From Lysobacter arseniciresistens ZS79 (GTDB lineage: Bacteria; Pseudomonadota; Gammaproteobacteria; Xanthomonadales; Xanthomonadaceae): 64,000 bases of DNA. The stretch spans positions 40,912 through 104,911 of the forward strand of contig NZ_AVPT01000008.1 in assembly GCF_000768335.1 (NCBI RefSeq). Reading direction: 5' to 3'. The notes beneath the pieces were generated by a model that did not search any database, had not been told where the DNA came from, and saw only the letters and a list, made by a program, of their open reading frames with translations. A program made the translations under genes and the position numbers. Position 1 is the stretch's first letter. Each line of letters begins with the position of its first letter. Shown in pieces: positions 44,435-54,800 of the stretch.

Positions 44435-45982
44435 GTGAGCAAGAAGATCGACATCGACCTGCTGGAATCGTCTGGCGGCGATTCGCTGTATGTCAGCGAA
44501 CGCAAGGTCTACCCCCGCGACGTGTCCGGCCGCTTCGACCGGCTGCGCAAGGCCGCCGTGTTCTGGCTGCTCGGCATGTACTACCTGTTCCCATGGCTGC
44601 AGTGGGACGGCCGCCAGGCGGTGCTGTTCGACCTGCCGGCGCGCAAGTTCCACGTGTTCGGGCTGACCTTCTGGCCGCAGGACTTCAGCCTGCTGGCGGT
44701 GCTGCTGATCATCCTGGCGCTGCTGCTGTTCTTCGTGACCGCGCTGGCCGGGCGACTGTGGTGCGGCTACGCCTGCCCGCAGACCGTGTGGACGGAGGTG
44801 TTCCTGTGGATGGAGCGCTGGACCGAGGGCGACCGCGCCAAGCGGATCAAGCTCGACGCCGGCCCGTGGAACCGCGAGAAGGTCCTGCGCAAGGGGTCCA
44901 AGCACATCCTGTGGCTGGTGTTCGCGCTGTGGACCGGCTTCACCTTCGTCGGCTTCTTCACCCCGATCACCGGGCTGGGCGCGCGGCTGTGGCCGTTCGA
45001 TTGGAACGGCTGGGAGACCTTCTGGGTGCTGTTCTACGCGTTGGCGACCTGGGGCAACGCCGGCTTCCTGCGCGAGCAGGTGTGCAAGTACATGTGCCCG
45101 TATGCGCGCTTCCAGAGCGCGATGTTCGACCGCAACACCCTGATCATCGCCTACGACCCGATGCGCGGGGAGCCGCGCGGCCCGCGCAAGCGTGGCCTGG
45201 GCAGCGTGCTGGAACGCGCGCGCGGCCTGCTCGACGTCCGTACCGCCTACGACTACGTGTTCCGCGCCAGCAAGCACCCCAGCGCCGCGCAGAACCGGCT
45301 GCAGGCGGCCGGCACGATCGCGCTCGGCGACGTCGGCGCCGAGGCCGCACCGCTGCCGAAGTTCGCACCCGACGAGCTGGGTGACTGCATCGACTGCACC
45401 ATGTGCGTGCAGGTCTGCCCGGTCGGCATCGACATCCGCAACGGCCTGCAGTACGAGTGCATCGCCTGCGGCGCCTGCATCGACGCCTGCGACGACGTGA
45501 TGGAGAAGATGGGTTACCCGCACGGGCTGATCCGCTACTCCACCCAGAACGCGATCGACGGCAAGCCGAGCCGGGTGCTGCGGCCACGGGTGTTCATCTA
45601 CGCCGCGCTGCTCGCGCTGCTGGTGGCCGGCTGGACCTGGGGCATCGCCGCGCGCAGCCCGCTGATCGTCGACGTGCTGCGCGACCGCAACGCGCTGTAC
45701 CGGATGGTCGGCGACGGTGTCGACAACGGCTACACGATCAAGCTGGTGAACAAATCGCAGACCCCGCAGGTGTATACGGTGGCGGTGGAGGCCGGACCGG
45801 CGATCTCACTGCGCGGCGGCACCCGCACCGTCGAGGCCGATGCCGGCGCGGTGCTGTCGATCCCGGTGGAGCTGACCGCGCAGGCCGACGTGAGCGGCCG
45901 CCACGAGGTGCGGTTCGTGGTCGAGTCGGCCGACGGCACCATCCGCGAGACCGCCGACAGCACCTTCTTCGGACCGATGTGA
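44435..45982 (+). CDS. ccoG: CcoG/FixG, ferredoxin-like cbb3 assembly protein
   Basis: A 515-aa inner-membrane protein that reduces copper for cbb3 biogenesis. Membrane helices occupy about 40-200. Cys motifs CGYACPQTVW and VCKYMCPYARFQ lie in the membrane part. Two 4Fe-4S sites (CIDCTMCVQVCP and CIACGACIDACD) are at about 315-355, and an Ig-like domain ends the protein. GTG start at 44435; the stop overlaps ccoH by one base. Confidence 0.94.
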   Translation: MSKKIDIDLLESSGGDSLYVSERKVYPRDVSGRFDRLRKAAVFWLLGMYYLFPWLQWDGRQAVLFDLPARKFHVFGLTFWPQDFSLLAVLLIILALLLFFVTALAGRLWCGYACPQTVWTEVFLWMERWTEGDRAKRIKLDAGPWNREKVLRKGSKHILWLVFALWTGFTFVGFFTPITGLGARLWPFDWNGWETFWVLFYALATWGNAGFLREQVCKYMCPYARFQSAMFDRNTLIIAYDPMRGEPRGPRKRGLGSVLERARGLLDVRTAYDYVFRASKHPSAAQNRLQAAGTIALGDVGAEAAPLPKFAPDELGDCIDCTMCVQVCPVGIDIRNGLQYECIACGACIDACDDVMEKMGYPHGLIRYSTQNAIDGKPSRVLRPRVFIYAALLALLVAGWTWGIAARSPLIVDVLRDRNALYRMVGDGVDNGYTIKLVNKSQTPQVYTVAVEAGPAISLRGGTRTVEADAGAVLSIPVELTAQADVSGRHEVRFVVESADGTIRETADSTFFGPM

Positions 45983-46530
45983 TGAGCCACGCCCCCAACA
46001 CGCCCCAGTCGCCCTCCGAACCACCGCGCGAACCGGCGTCCTCGCCGTGGCGACAGCCGGTGGTGTGGCTGGTGATCGCGCTGGTCGCGGCAGCGGTCGC
46101 CGGCAGCATCGCGCTGCTGGTGATCGCCAGCGGCGACGGCAGCACCGACGCCATGCCCGACCCGGTCCGGCGCACCGCCCAGGTGCAGACCGCTGATCTC
46201 GGCCCCGACGCGGTGGCGGCCGGGCGCAAGCTCAGCGCGATCGTGCGGGTCGATGCCGAACAGGGCTTCGTCGAGGCGTTGCCGGTCGGCGGCGACTTCG
46301 ACCGCGCCGCGCCGTTGCGGCTGGAGCTGCTGCACCCGACCCTCGGCGAGCACGACCGCGCGCTTGAACTGGCGCCGACCGACACCGGCTGGCGCGCCGA
46401 GGCCGAACTCGACGGCAGCCATGACTGGAACCTGCGACTGGGCGACATCGATGGCCAGTGGCGGCTGCAGGGCCGGCTGCCGGCCGGCCAGCAGGCCGCG
46501 AGCGTGCGCCCGGCGCTGCAGGCGCCGTAG
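45982..46530 (+). CDS. ccoH: CcoH/FixH, cbb3 assembly protein
   Basis: A 182-aa protein with one N-terminal helix (VVWLVIALVAAAVAGSIALLVI) and a periplasmic FixH domain (LRLELLHPTLGEHDRALEL, then DGSHDWNLRLGD, GQWRLQGRLPAG). It acts in cbb3 assembly with CcoI. Overlaps ccoG by one base. Confidence 0.88.
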   Translation: MSHAPNTPQSPSEPPREPASSPWRQPVVWLVIALVAAAVAGSIALLVIASGDGSTDAMPDPVRRTAQVQTADLGPDAVAAGRKLSAIVRVDAEQGFVEALPVGGDFDRAAPLRLELLHPTLGEHDRALELAPTDTGWRAEAELDGSHDWNLRLGDIDGQWRLQGRLPAGQQAASVRPALQAP

Positions 46531-46559
46531 GTGATGCGGTGGCGACGCTGTCCCATGCG

Positions 46560-48968
46560 ATGACGGCCGTCGAAGGCCGGCTGCCGGCAATGGCGGACGG
46601 TGCCTGCCACCACTGCGGCGAGGCGCTGCCGGCCAACCCGGCCCGGGCGGTGTTCGAAGGCCGCCCGCGCGCGTTCTGCTGCGAGGGCTGCGCCGCGGCC
46701 GCGCAGTGGATCGACGGCGCCGACCTCGGTGACTACTACCGCCTGCGCAGCGAGCGCGCCGCGCGGGTCGGCACCGAGCCGGTCGACCTGGCCGTATGGG
46801 ACCGCGACGAGCTGTTGGCCGAGCACGCCCACGACATCGACGGCGGCCGCGAGATCACCCTGCTGACCGACGGCATGCGCTGCGCCGCCTGCGCGTGGCT
46901 GATCGACCGCGCGCTGGCGCGCCAGCCCGGCGTGCTGGAGGCCAGCGCCAACGCCGTCACCGGCCGCATCCGGCTGGCCTGGGACCCGGCCACCACCGCG
47001 CTGTCGGGCGTACTGCGGCAACTGGTCACGCTCGGCTACCGGCCCTACCTCGCCGGCGGCCAGGCGCGCGAGGCCGAGCACCGCCGCGAGCGCAACCGCG
47101 ACCTGATCCGCATCGGCATCGCCGGGCTCGGCTCGATGCAGGCGATGATGCTGGCCGAGGCGCTGTACCTCGACTTCGGCAACACGATGTCGCTGCCGAC
47201 CCGCGACTTCTTCCGCTGGATCACCTTCCTCGTCTCGACCCCCGTGGTGTTCTACGCCGGCTGGCCGTTCATCGAGGGCGCACTGCGCGAACTGCGCCAG
47301 CGCCGGCTCGGAATGGACCTGTTGATCGCCGGCTCGACCCTGCTGGCGTGGGGCGCGAGCGTGTTCGAAACCGTCCGCGGCGGCGAGCACGTCTGGTACG
47401 ACGCCGCGGTGATGTTCGTGTTCCTGCTGCTGGCCGCGCGGATGCTGGAAAAGCGCGCGCGCAGCATCGCCGGCGCGCAGGTCGACGCACTGGCGCGGGC
47501 GCGGCCGGCGTTCGCCACGCGTGAGCTTGCCGGTGGCGGCCGCGAGTCGGTGCCGCTGGCGGCGCTGGCGGTTGGCGACATCGCCTGCGTGGCGGTCGGC
47601 GAGGTGGTGCCGGCCGACGGCGAGCTGCTGGCGCCGGCGCGGTTCGAGGAGGCGCTGCTCACCGGTGAGCCGCACCCGGTGGCCAAGGACGCCGGCGCCG
47701 CGGTGTATGCCGGTACGGTCTGCCGCGAGCAGCCCGCGCGCCTGCGGGTGACCGGCACCGGCAGCGGCACGCGGCTGTCGCAGCTGACCCGGCTGGTCGA
47801 GCGCGCGCAGTCTCAGCGCCCGGCGCTGGCACTGGCGGCCGACCGCATCGCCCACCGCTTCGTCGCCGGCCTGATGCTGGCGACCCTCGCGGTGTTCATC
47901 GGCTGGCGCATCCACGACCCGGCGCGCGCGTTCGAGGTCACCCTCGCGCTGCTGATCATCAGTTGCCCCTGCGCGCTGTCGCTGGCGGTGCCGGCGGCGC
48001 TGGCCGCCGCCCACGGCGCGCTGGCGCGGATCGGCGTGCTGGCGGTGCGCGACAACGCCCTCGACCGCCTCGCCCAGGCCACCGACGTGGTGTTCGACAA
48101 GACCGGCACGCTCAGCGACGGCCGGCCGGTGCTGGCCGGCGTCGAGGCCTTCGGCGGCTATAGCGAGGAGCAGGTGCTGCGCATCGCCGCGGCGCTGGAG
48201 CGCGACAGCGGCCACCCGATCGCGCGCGCGTTCGGCGACATCGCCAACGCGCCGCTGGCGACCGGACTGAGGGCGGTGCCGGGACAGGGCGTGGTCGGCA
48301 CCGTCGACGACGAGCGCTGGCGGCTGGGCCGCCCGGGCTTCGCCGCCAGCACCGGCGACGACGGCCGGCTGTGGCTCGGCGACGGCAGCCGCGCGATCGC
48401 CCGCTTCACCCTGCGCGAGTCCGAGCGCCCCGACGCGCGCGGCGCGGTGGCGGCGCTGCGCGACGCCGGCCTTGCGGTGCACCTGTCCAGCGGCGACGCG
48501 GCCGGCCCGGTGCAACGCTTCGCCGACGCGCTCGGCATCGACCGGGCGCACGCACGGCAGAGCCCGGAGGACAAGCTGGCGTTCGCGCGCGGGTTGCAGG
48601 CCGACGGCCGGGTGGTGGCGATGGTCGGAGACGGCCTCAACGACGCGCCGGTGCTGGCCGGCGCCGACGTCTCGCTGGCGGTCGCCGACGGCGCCGCGCT
48701 GGCCCAGCGCGCGGCGGACCTGGTGCTGACCGGCCACTCGCTGTCGCGGGTGCCACAGGCGGTCGCGATCGCCCGCCGCACCCGTCGGGTGATCCGGCAG
48801 AACCTCGGCTGGGCCGCCGGCTACAACCTGCTGGCGCTGCCGCTGGCCGCCGCCGGGCTGGTGACGCCGTGGATCGCCGCGCTCGGCATGGCCGTGTCGT
48901 CGCTGGTGGTCACCGCCAACGCGCTGCGCCTGGCCCGCGTTCCCGACATCGAACAGGCCGGCCGGTGA
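46560..48968 (+). CDS. ccoI: CcoI, copper-transporting P1B ATPase for cbb3
   Basis: An 802-aa pump delivering copper to the cbb3 catalytic site. The N-terminal Cys-rich module (ACHHCG, FCCEGC) is the CcoI/FixI type, followed by a metal-binding GMRCAACAW (C108, C111). Membrane CPC is in SCPCALSLA, the phosphorylation Asp in FDKTGTL, and GDGLNDAPVLAGAD closes the ATP domain. Other possible starts are GTG 46539, which has AGGTGA close upstream, and ATG 46590. Coupled downstream to ccoS (GTGA). Confidence 0.94.
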   Translation: MTAVEGRLPAMADGACHHCGEALPANPARAVFEGRPRAFCCEGCAAAAQWIDGADLGDYYRLRSERAARVGTEPVDLAVWDRDELLAEHAHDIDGGREITLLTDGMRCAACAWLIDRALARQPGVLEASANAVTGRIRLAWDPATTALSGVLRQLVTLGYRPYLAGGQAREAEHRRERNRDLIRIGIAGLGSMQAMMLAEALYLDFGNTMSLPTRDFFRWITFLVSTPVVFYAGWPFIEGALRELRQRRLGMDLLIAGSTLLAWGASVFETVRGGEHVWYDAAVMFVFLLLAARMLEKRARSIAGAQVDALARARPAFATRELAGGGRESVPLAALAVGDIACVAVGEVVPADGELLAPARFEEALLTGEPHPVAKDAGAAVYAGTVCREQPARLRVTGTGSGTRLSQLTRLVERAQSQRPALALAADRIAHRFVAGLMLATLAVFIGWRIHDPARAFEVTLALLIISCPCALSLAVPAALAAAHGALARIGVLAVRDNALDRLAQATDVVFDKTGTLSDGRPVLAGVEAFGGYSEEQVLRIAAALERDSGHPIARAFGDIANAPLATGLRAVPGQGVVGTVDDERWRLGRPGFAASTGDDGRLWLGDGSRAIARFTLRESERPDARGAVAALRDAGLAVHLSSGDAAGPVQRFADALGIDRAHARQSPEDKLAFARGLQADGRVVAMVGDGLNDAPVLAGADVSLAVADGAALAQRAADLVLTGHSLSRVPQAVAIARRTRRVIRQNLGWAAGYNLLALPLAAAGLVTPWIAALGMAVSSLVVTANALRLARVPDIEQAGR

Positions 48969-49225
48969 ACATCCTGCTGCTGATGATCCCGCTGAGCCTG
49001 CTGCTGCTCGCCGCCGCGGTCTGGGCGTTCGTGTGGGCGGTGCGCCGCGGCCAGTTCGAGGACCTCGACACGCCGGCGATCGACATCCTGCGCGAGGATC
49101 CGCACGAGCGCGCGCAGCGGCTGCAACGCGACGCCGCGGCCACACCGGTCGACGGCGACGCCGCGGATTCCGCGCCGCCCGCCGACGCGGGCGGTCGCGA
49201 TGCCCCGACCGCCGGCAGGGACTGA
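48965..49225 (+). CDS. ccoS: CcoS, cbb3 maturation protein
   Basis: An 86-aa protein with one N-terminal helix (ILLLMIPLSLLLLAAAVWAFVWAVRRGQF) followed by EDLDTPAIDILRED, the standard CcoS sequence. The tail is low complexity. It is required for cofactor insertion in cbb3 in other bacteria. GTG start overlapping the ccoI stop. Confidence 0.92.
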   Translation: MNILLLMIPLSLLLLAAAVWAFVWAVRRGQFEDLDTPAIDILREDPHERAQRLQRDAAATPVDGDAADSAPPADAGGRDAPTAGRD

Positions 49226-49228
49226 GCC

Positions 49229-49954
49229 ATGCCGATCGACTGGCTGACCCTCGGCGCGGCGCTGCTCAGCGGCGTGCTCGGCGGCGCCCACTGCGCGGCG
49301 ATGTGCGGCGGCATCGCCACCGGCTTCTCCGCCGCGGGCGGGCGCAGCGGCTGGATCGCGGCGCTGGAGCCCAACGCCGGGCGGGTGCTCGGCTACACCC
49401 TGGCCGGCGCGATCGCCGGCGGGCTCGGCCACGGCATCCTCGACATCGCCCGGCTCGACTGGCTGGCGATGGGCCTGCGCGCGGCGGTCGGGGTGGTGCT
49501 GGTGGTCGTCGCCCTGCGGCTGCTCGACACCCGCGGCCGGCTGCGCTTCCTGCCGCGCCCGGGCGCCGGGCTGTGGCGCTGGCTGCAACCGCTGCAGCGG
49601 CGGCTGCTGCCAGCCGACACGCCCGCGCGGCGGATCGGGCTGGGCATGCTGTGGGGCTGGATGCCCTGCGGGCTCAGCACCACCCTGCTGGCCGCCGCCT
49701 GGCTGCAGGCCGACGCCCGCAACGGCGCGCTGACGATGGCCGCGTTCGGCCTCGGCACGCTGCCGCTGATGCTGCCGTTGACGTGGTCCGGCGCGCGGCT
49801 CGGCCAGCGCCTGCAGCGTCGCGGCTGGCGCCACGCGGCCGCGGCGCTGGTGCTGGTCGCCGGCGTGCTGACGATCGCCTCGCCGTGGCTGATGCAGGTG
49901 CCGGCGGTGCACGGCTGGCTGACCGCACTGGGCTGCCTGCCGCGGACGGTGTGA
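49229..49954 (+). CDS. SafE/DsbD-like membrane protein of the cco cluster
   Basis: A 241-aa protein with six or seven helices of the UreH/TauE-SafE/DsbD-like group. The Cys-containing motifs GGAHCAAMCGG and GWMPCGLSTTLL resemble those of the copper-linked members regularly found after ccoS. Likely role: redox or copper handling for cbb3 assembly (inferred). Ends 3 bp from the opposing fnr gene. Confidence 0.8.
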   Translation: MPIDWLTLGAALLSGVLGGAHCAAMCGGIATGFSAAGGRSGWIAALEPNAGRVLGYTLAGAIAGGLGHGILDIARLDWLAMGLRAAVGVVLVVVALRLLDTRGRLRFLPRPGAGLWRWLQPLQRRLLPADTPARRIGLGMLWGWMPCGLSTTLLAAAWLQADARNGALTMAAFGLGTLPLMLPLTWSGARLGQRLQRRGWRHAAAALVLVAGVLTIASPWLMQVPAVHGWLTALGCLPRTV

Positions 49955-49957
49955 CCG

Positions 49958-50719
49958 TCAGGAGCGCGCGCGCCGCGGCGCCGGTGGGCCCGCCTCGACG
50001 CCGTGGGCCAACCGGGCCAGCTCGGCCGCGTCGAGGATCTCGACCCGCCGCCCGGCCACCGCGATCACCCCGTCGTCCTGCAGGCGCGAGAACCCCCGGC
50101 TGACCGTCTCAAGCGCGAGGCCGAGGAAGCGCGCGATGTCCTCGCGGCTCATCGGCAGGCGGAACCGGCTGCCGGACTCGCCGATGTTGCGCAGCCGCTC
50201 GCCCAGCCCGTGCAGGAACAGCGCGATGCGCTCGTTGGCCTGCCGCCGCACCAGCATGCTCAAGTGATCCTGGTCGCGTTCGACGCCCTGGCCGATCACC
50301 CGCAGCAGTTGCTGCTGCAGGCTCGGCAACCGGCTGGCGATCGCCGCCAGCTGCTCGAACGGCAACTCGCAGACGTTGGCCGTGCCCAGCGCGACCGCCT
50401 CGACCCGGTGCCGGCCGTGGCCGAGCCCGTCCAGCCCGATCAGCTCGCCGGGCAGGTGGAAACCGATCACCTGTTCCTCGCCGTCCTCGCTGGTGCTGAC
50501 GGTCTTGAAGGCACCGTCGCGCGCGACGTACACGGAAGCCATCGTGTCGCCGGGGCGGAACAGCCGCTCCCCGGCCGCGACCGGCCGCTTGCGGCGGACG
50601 ATCTCGTCCAGTTGCTTCAGGTCGTCCTGGCCGATGCCGGCCGGCAGGCACAACTGCTGCAGCGAGCACTGCGCGCAGCCGCGGCGCAGCTGGACCAGGT
50701 CGACAACGTTGGTTTCCAT
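49958..50719 (-). CDS. fnr: FNR/Anr global oxygen-sensing regulator
   Basis: A 253-aa regulator with the 4Fe-4S ligands C15, C18, C24 (CAQCSLQQLC) and C117 (NVCELPFE), as in E. coli FNR. The beta barrel spans about 45-140 and the HTH MSREDIARFLGLALETVSRGFSRLQ carries the E--SR recognition residues for TTGAT. It sits at the end of the cco cluster, as in many proteobacteria. It is the likely reader of the boxes found from 14526 to 40827, possibly shared with the paralogue at 17079. Confidence 0.94.
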   Translation of the reverse strand: METNVVDLVQLRRGCAQCSLQQLCLPAGIGQDDLKQLDEIVRRKRPVAAGERLFRPGDTMASVYVARDGAFKTVSTSEDGEEQVIGFHLPGELIGLDGLGHGRHRVEAVALGTANVCELPFEQLAAIASRLPSLQQQLLRVIGQGVERDQDHLSMLVRRQANERIALFLHGLGERLRNIGESGSRFRLPMSREDIARFLGLALETVSRGFSRLQDDGVIAVAGRRVEILDAAELARLAHGVEAGPPAPRRARS

Positions 50720-50835
50720 CCCGGTATCGTGCCACGTCGGGCGCTCCGGACGAACCCGCGGCGGCCCCCGGACCGGCGCCGCAACGGCCCCCACAAGCCC
50801 CGCAGCACAAGGCCCGGCGGCGATAGAATGCGCCG

Positions 50836-51204
50836 ATGGACATCTTCAAGACCTTCACCCTGGAAGCCGCGCACCGCCTGCCCAACGTCCCCGAGGGCCA
50901 CAAGTGCGCGCGCCTGCACGGGCACTCCTTCCGGGTCGAGATCCACCTGCGCGGCGACATCGGCGCAGACACCGGCTGGGTGATGGACTTCGCCGACGTC
51001 AAGCGCGCGTTCCAGCCGCTGTACGACCGCCTCGACCACCACTACCTCAACGACATCGAGGGGCTGGAGAACCCGACCAGCGAGCGCCTCGCGGTGTGGA
51101 TCTGGGAGCGGCTGAAGCCCGCGTTGCCGCTGCTGGCCGAAGTGGTGGTGCACGAAACCTGCACCTCCGGCTGCCGCTACCGGGGCGACCAGTCGCAAGC
51201 CTGA
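50836..51204 (+). CDS. queD: QueD, 6-carboxytetrahydropterin synthase
   Basis: A 122-aa enzyme of queuosine synthesis, converting 7,8-dihydroneopterin triphosphate. Zinc-binding His are in EAAHRLPN and [10 protein letters not shown], with the catalytic Cys in [16 protein letters not shown] and [12 protein letters not shown] are family motifs. It stands divergent from fnr. Confidence 0.93.
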   Translation: MDIFKTFTLEAAHRLPNVPEGHKCARLHGHSFRVEIHLRGDIGADTGWVMDFADVKRAFQPLYDRLDHHYLNDIEGLENPTSERLAVWIWERLKPALPLLAEVVVHETCTSGCRYRGDQSQA

Positions 51205-51299
51205 ACGCTCCATCCGGGCATGTTGCATCGCAACAATGGCCGCGCTATGCTGCACCGCACAAACCGGCAAACCCTTTGCCGGCGCAGCAGGAGCCCGCC

Positions 51300-51746
51300 A
51301 TGTACCAGCAGTTCAACGAACAGTTCGCCGCCGCGACGCGCCAGTTCGCGGAAACCGCGGCACAGGTCAACCGCCTCGCCCTCGACAACGCCGGTGCCGT
51401 GTTCGGCCTGCAGCTGGCCGCGATCGAGGACCGCGCCAACGCCACCTTCGCCTTCCTCGGCGAAGCCACCCAGGTGCGTGACGCCGAGGGCCTGAAGGAC
51501 CTGCTGCCGAAGGCCGCACAGGTCGCCCGCGAGAACATCGAGCGCGGCGTCGCCGCCGGCCAGGAAGTGCTCGGCCGCACGGTCAAGACCAACGAGCGCA
51601 TCGCCGAGGTCGCCCGCGCCCAGTTCGAGTCCGCCGCCCGCACCACCCAGGCCAACGTCGAGCAGGCCACCCGCGCCGCCGCCGAGAAGGCCGAGGCCTA
51701 CGTCGACAGCGCGACCAAGGGCAGCAAGGCGCGCCCGGTCAAGTAA
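51300..51746 (+). CDS. phasin-family protein
   Basis: A 148-aa, nearly all-helical protein (MYQQFNEQFAAATRQFAETAAQVNR; LDNAGAVFGLQLAAIEDRANATFAF) typical of PhaP-type phasins that coat polyhydroxyalkanoate granules. The C-terminal half is an amphipathic Ala/Glu/Arg helix. The ATG has CAGGAG upstream. A strong terminator follows. No PHA synthase is in the window, so granule binding is by family only. Confidence 0.85.
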   Translation: MYQQFNEQFAAATRQFAETAAQVNRLALDNAGAVFGLQLAAIEDRANATFAFLGEATQVRDAEGLKDLLPKAAQVARENIERGVAAGQEVLGRTVKTNERIAEVARAQFESAARTTQANVEQATRAAAEKAEAYVDSATKGSKARPVK

Positions 51747-51781
51747 GTCCGTCTCTCTCTCCGGCTTCGGCAGGAACACGA

Positions 51782-51811
51782 AACCCGGCAGCAGGCGCTG
51801 CCGGGTTTTTT
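51782..51811 (+). terminator. rho-independent terminator after the phasin gene
   Basis: Perfect 10-bp arms AACCCGGCAG/CTGCCGGGTT with a six-base loop and six T. May also serve the opposing RND gene. Confidence 0.9.
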
Positions 51812-51824
51812 GTTGCCTGCGATC

Positions 51825-54800
51825 TCAGCCGGCGGACTCCGCTCCCGCGTGGCCGGCTTCGCGCCGCGCCTGCGCGGCCGCGGCCTTCTGGTGGTTGCGG
51901 CCGATCAGCAGGTACATCACCGGCACCACGAACAGGGTGAAGAAGGTGCCGATGCCCATGCCACCTACGATCACCCAGCCGATCTGGTTGCGCGCCTCGG
52001 CGCCGGCACCCGACGCGATCGCCAGCGGCAGCGAGCCGAGCACCATCGCGCCGGTGGTCATCAGGATCGGCCGAAGGCGCAGCGCCGCGGCGTCCACCAC
52101 CGCCTCGAACTTCGCCCGCCCCTGCTCCTGCAGCTGGTTGGAGAACTCCACGATCAGGATGCCGTGCTTGGCGATCAGGCCGACCAGCGTCACCAGGCCG
52201 ATCTGCGAGTAGATGTTCCAGCTGCCTCCGCTCAACTTGAGCGCGAGGAACGCACCGAACGCCGCCAGCGGCACCGCCAGCAGGATCACCAGCGGGTCGA
52301 CCCAGCTCTCGAACTGCGCCGCCAGCACCAGGAAGATGAACACCACCGCGAGCCCGAAGATCATCGCGAAATCGCTGGACGACTCGCGGAACTCGCGGCT
52401 CTGCCCGGACAGGTCGTAGGTCGCCTCCGGCGCGACCTCGGCCAGCGCGGCCTCCATCCAATCCAGCGCCTCGCCCATCGGGTAGCCCGGCGCGAGGCCG
52501 GCGCTGATCGTCGCCGATCGCATCTTGTTGAAGTGGTTGAGCTCCTTGGCCGCGACCGTCTCGGTCACGTCGACCAGGTTGGACAGCTGCACCATCTGCC
52601 CGTCGCCGCCACGCACGTAGATGTTGGACAGGTCGCCCGGGGTGCGGCGGTCGGCGTCCTCGACCTGCACCACCACGTCGTACTGCTCGGAGCCGCGCTT
52701 GAAGCGGGTGACGTTGCGCCCGCCCAGCAGCGTCTCCAGCGTGTGGCCGACGGTGGCGACGTCGCTGCCGACCGCCGCGACCTTCTCGCGGTTGACGCTG
52801 ATGCTCAGCTGCGGCTTGTTGAGCTTGAGGTCGCTGTCGGGGTTGGTCAGGTTCGGGTTCTCGGCCATCTTCGCCATCATTTTCTGGACGACGACGCCGA
52901 GCTCCTCCCAGGTGCCGGTGCTCTGCACCACGAAGTTGACCGGCTGGCCGAAGCCTTCCTGCCCCAGCGGCGGCGGCAGGGTCGGGAACGCCATGATCCC
53001 CGGGATGCCCATGAACTGCGGGAACAGTGCGCCCTGCACCTCGGCCACCGAGACGTCGCGCTCGTCCCAGTCCTCCAGCATCACAAAGCCGATCGTGTTG
53101 GTCACCGCCGGGAAGCCGACCAGCTGGAAGTAGCTGACCACCGACGGCGCGCTGGCGAAGCCCTGCTCCATCATCCGCGCGTAGCGGTCGGTGTAGTCGA
53201 CGGTCGAGCCTTCCGGCGCCTGCCCGAAGCCGATGATGACGCCCTGGTCCTCCTGCGGCGCGAGCTCACGCGGCAGGGTCACGAACAGCACGATTGCCAG
53301 CGCGAACACGCCGAGGCCGACGCCGACCACGGCCCAGCGCAGCTTCAGCGCGCGCGTCAGCACCGCGCGGTAACCGTCGTCCAGCTTGCGCAGCACGCGC
53401 TCGCCCATCTCGTAGAAGCGGCCGTGCTTCTTCTCGTGGCGCAGCAGCTTGGACGACATCATCGGCGACAGCGCCAGCGCGGTGAAACCCGACACCAGCA
53501 CCGCGCCGGCGAGGGTCAGCGCGAACTCGACGAACAGCTTGCCGGTGCGCCCGGTCGAGAACGCCAGCGGCACGTACACCGCGGCCAGCGTCAACGTCAT
53601 CGCGACGATCGCGAAGCCAATCTCCTTGCTGCCCTGCAGCGCCGCCTGGTACGGCGGCATGCCTTCCTCGATGTGCCGGTAGATGTTCTCCAGCATCACG
53701 ATCGCGTCGTCGACCACCAGCCCGATCGCCAGCACCATCGCCAGCAGGGTGAGGGTGTTGATGGTGAAGCCGAACGCCAGCATCAGCGCGAACGCGCCGA
53801 TCAGAGAAACCGGGATCGTCACCAGCGGGATCAGCGTCGCGCGCCAGCTGCGCAGGAACAGGAAGATCACCACGACGACCAGCAGCACCGCCTCGATCAC
53901 GGTCTTGTAGACCTCCTCGATCGACTTCTCGATGAAGATCGTCGAGTCGAACGCGATGTCGAGCTTCAGCCCTTCCGGCAGCGTGCGCTGGATCTGCGGC
54001 ACCAGCTCCTGCAGCGCGGCCGAGATCTCCAGCGGGTTGGCGACCGCCTGCTTGGTGATGCCCAGCGGCACCGCGTTGACGCCGTTGTAGCGCGCGCGGA
54101 AGCGCTCCTGCTGCGCGCCCAGCTCGACCTTGGCGACGTCGCGCAGCCGCACCAGGTAGCCGTTGGACTGGCCGAGGATGACCTCGCCGAACTCCTCCGG
54201 CGTCTGCAGGTCGGTCGCCGGCAGCACGGTGAACTCGCGGTCGGTGCCTTCGACGCGGCCGGCCGGGATCTCGACGTTCTGGTTGCGCAGCGCGCGTTCG
54301 ACGTCGGCCGGAACCAGACCGAAACCGGCCAGCCGCTGCGGCTGGATCCAGATGCGCATCGCGTAGGTCGGCGCGAACACCTGCGCCTGGGCGACGCCGG
54401 GGATCTGCTGGATCCGGTCCTTGACCATGCGCTCGGCGTAGTCGGCGATCTCGACCTGGCTGTGCCGGTCGGACGAGAACGCCATGAAGATGATCGGCTC
54501 GGCGTCGGCCTCCTGCTTCTGCACGATCGGCTCGTCGACCTCGTCGGGCAGTTGCTGGCGGGCCTGCGCCACGCGGTCGCGCACGTCGCTCGCCGCACCG
54601 TCGGGATCGCGGTCGAGGCGGAACCGGATGGTCACCTGGCTGGACTGCTCGCGGCTGACCGACTGCATGTACTCGATGCCTTCGACACCCGACAGCGCGT
54701 CCTCGATCGGCTGGGTGACCTGCGACTCCATCACCTGCGCGCTGGCGCCGGGGTAGGACGTGTTGACCGTCACCACCGGGGTGTCGACGTTGGGGATCTG

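Noticed and set aside
45738..49145. Open frame of 1135 codons antisense to ccoH-ccoI-ccoS
   Set aside because: Low-complexity Arg/Gln/Ala/Gly shadow of real genes on the other strand.
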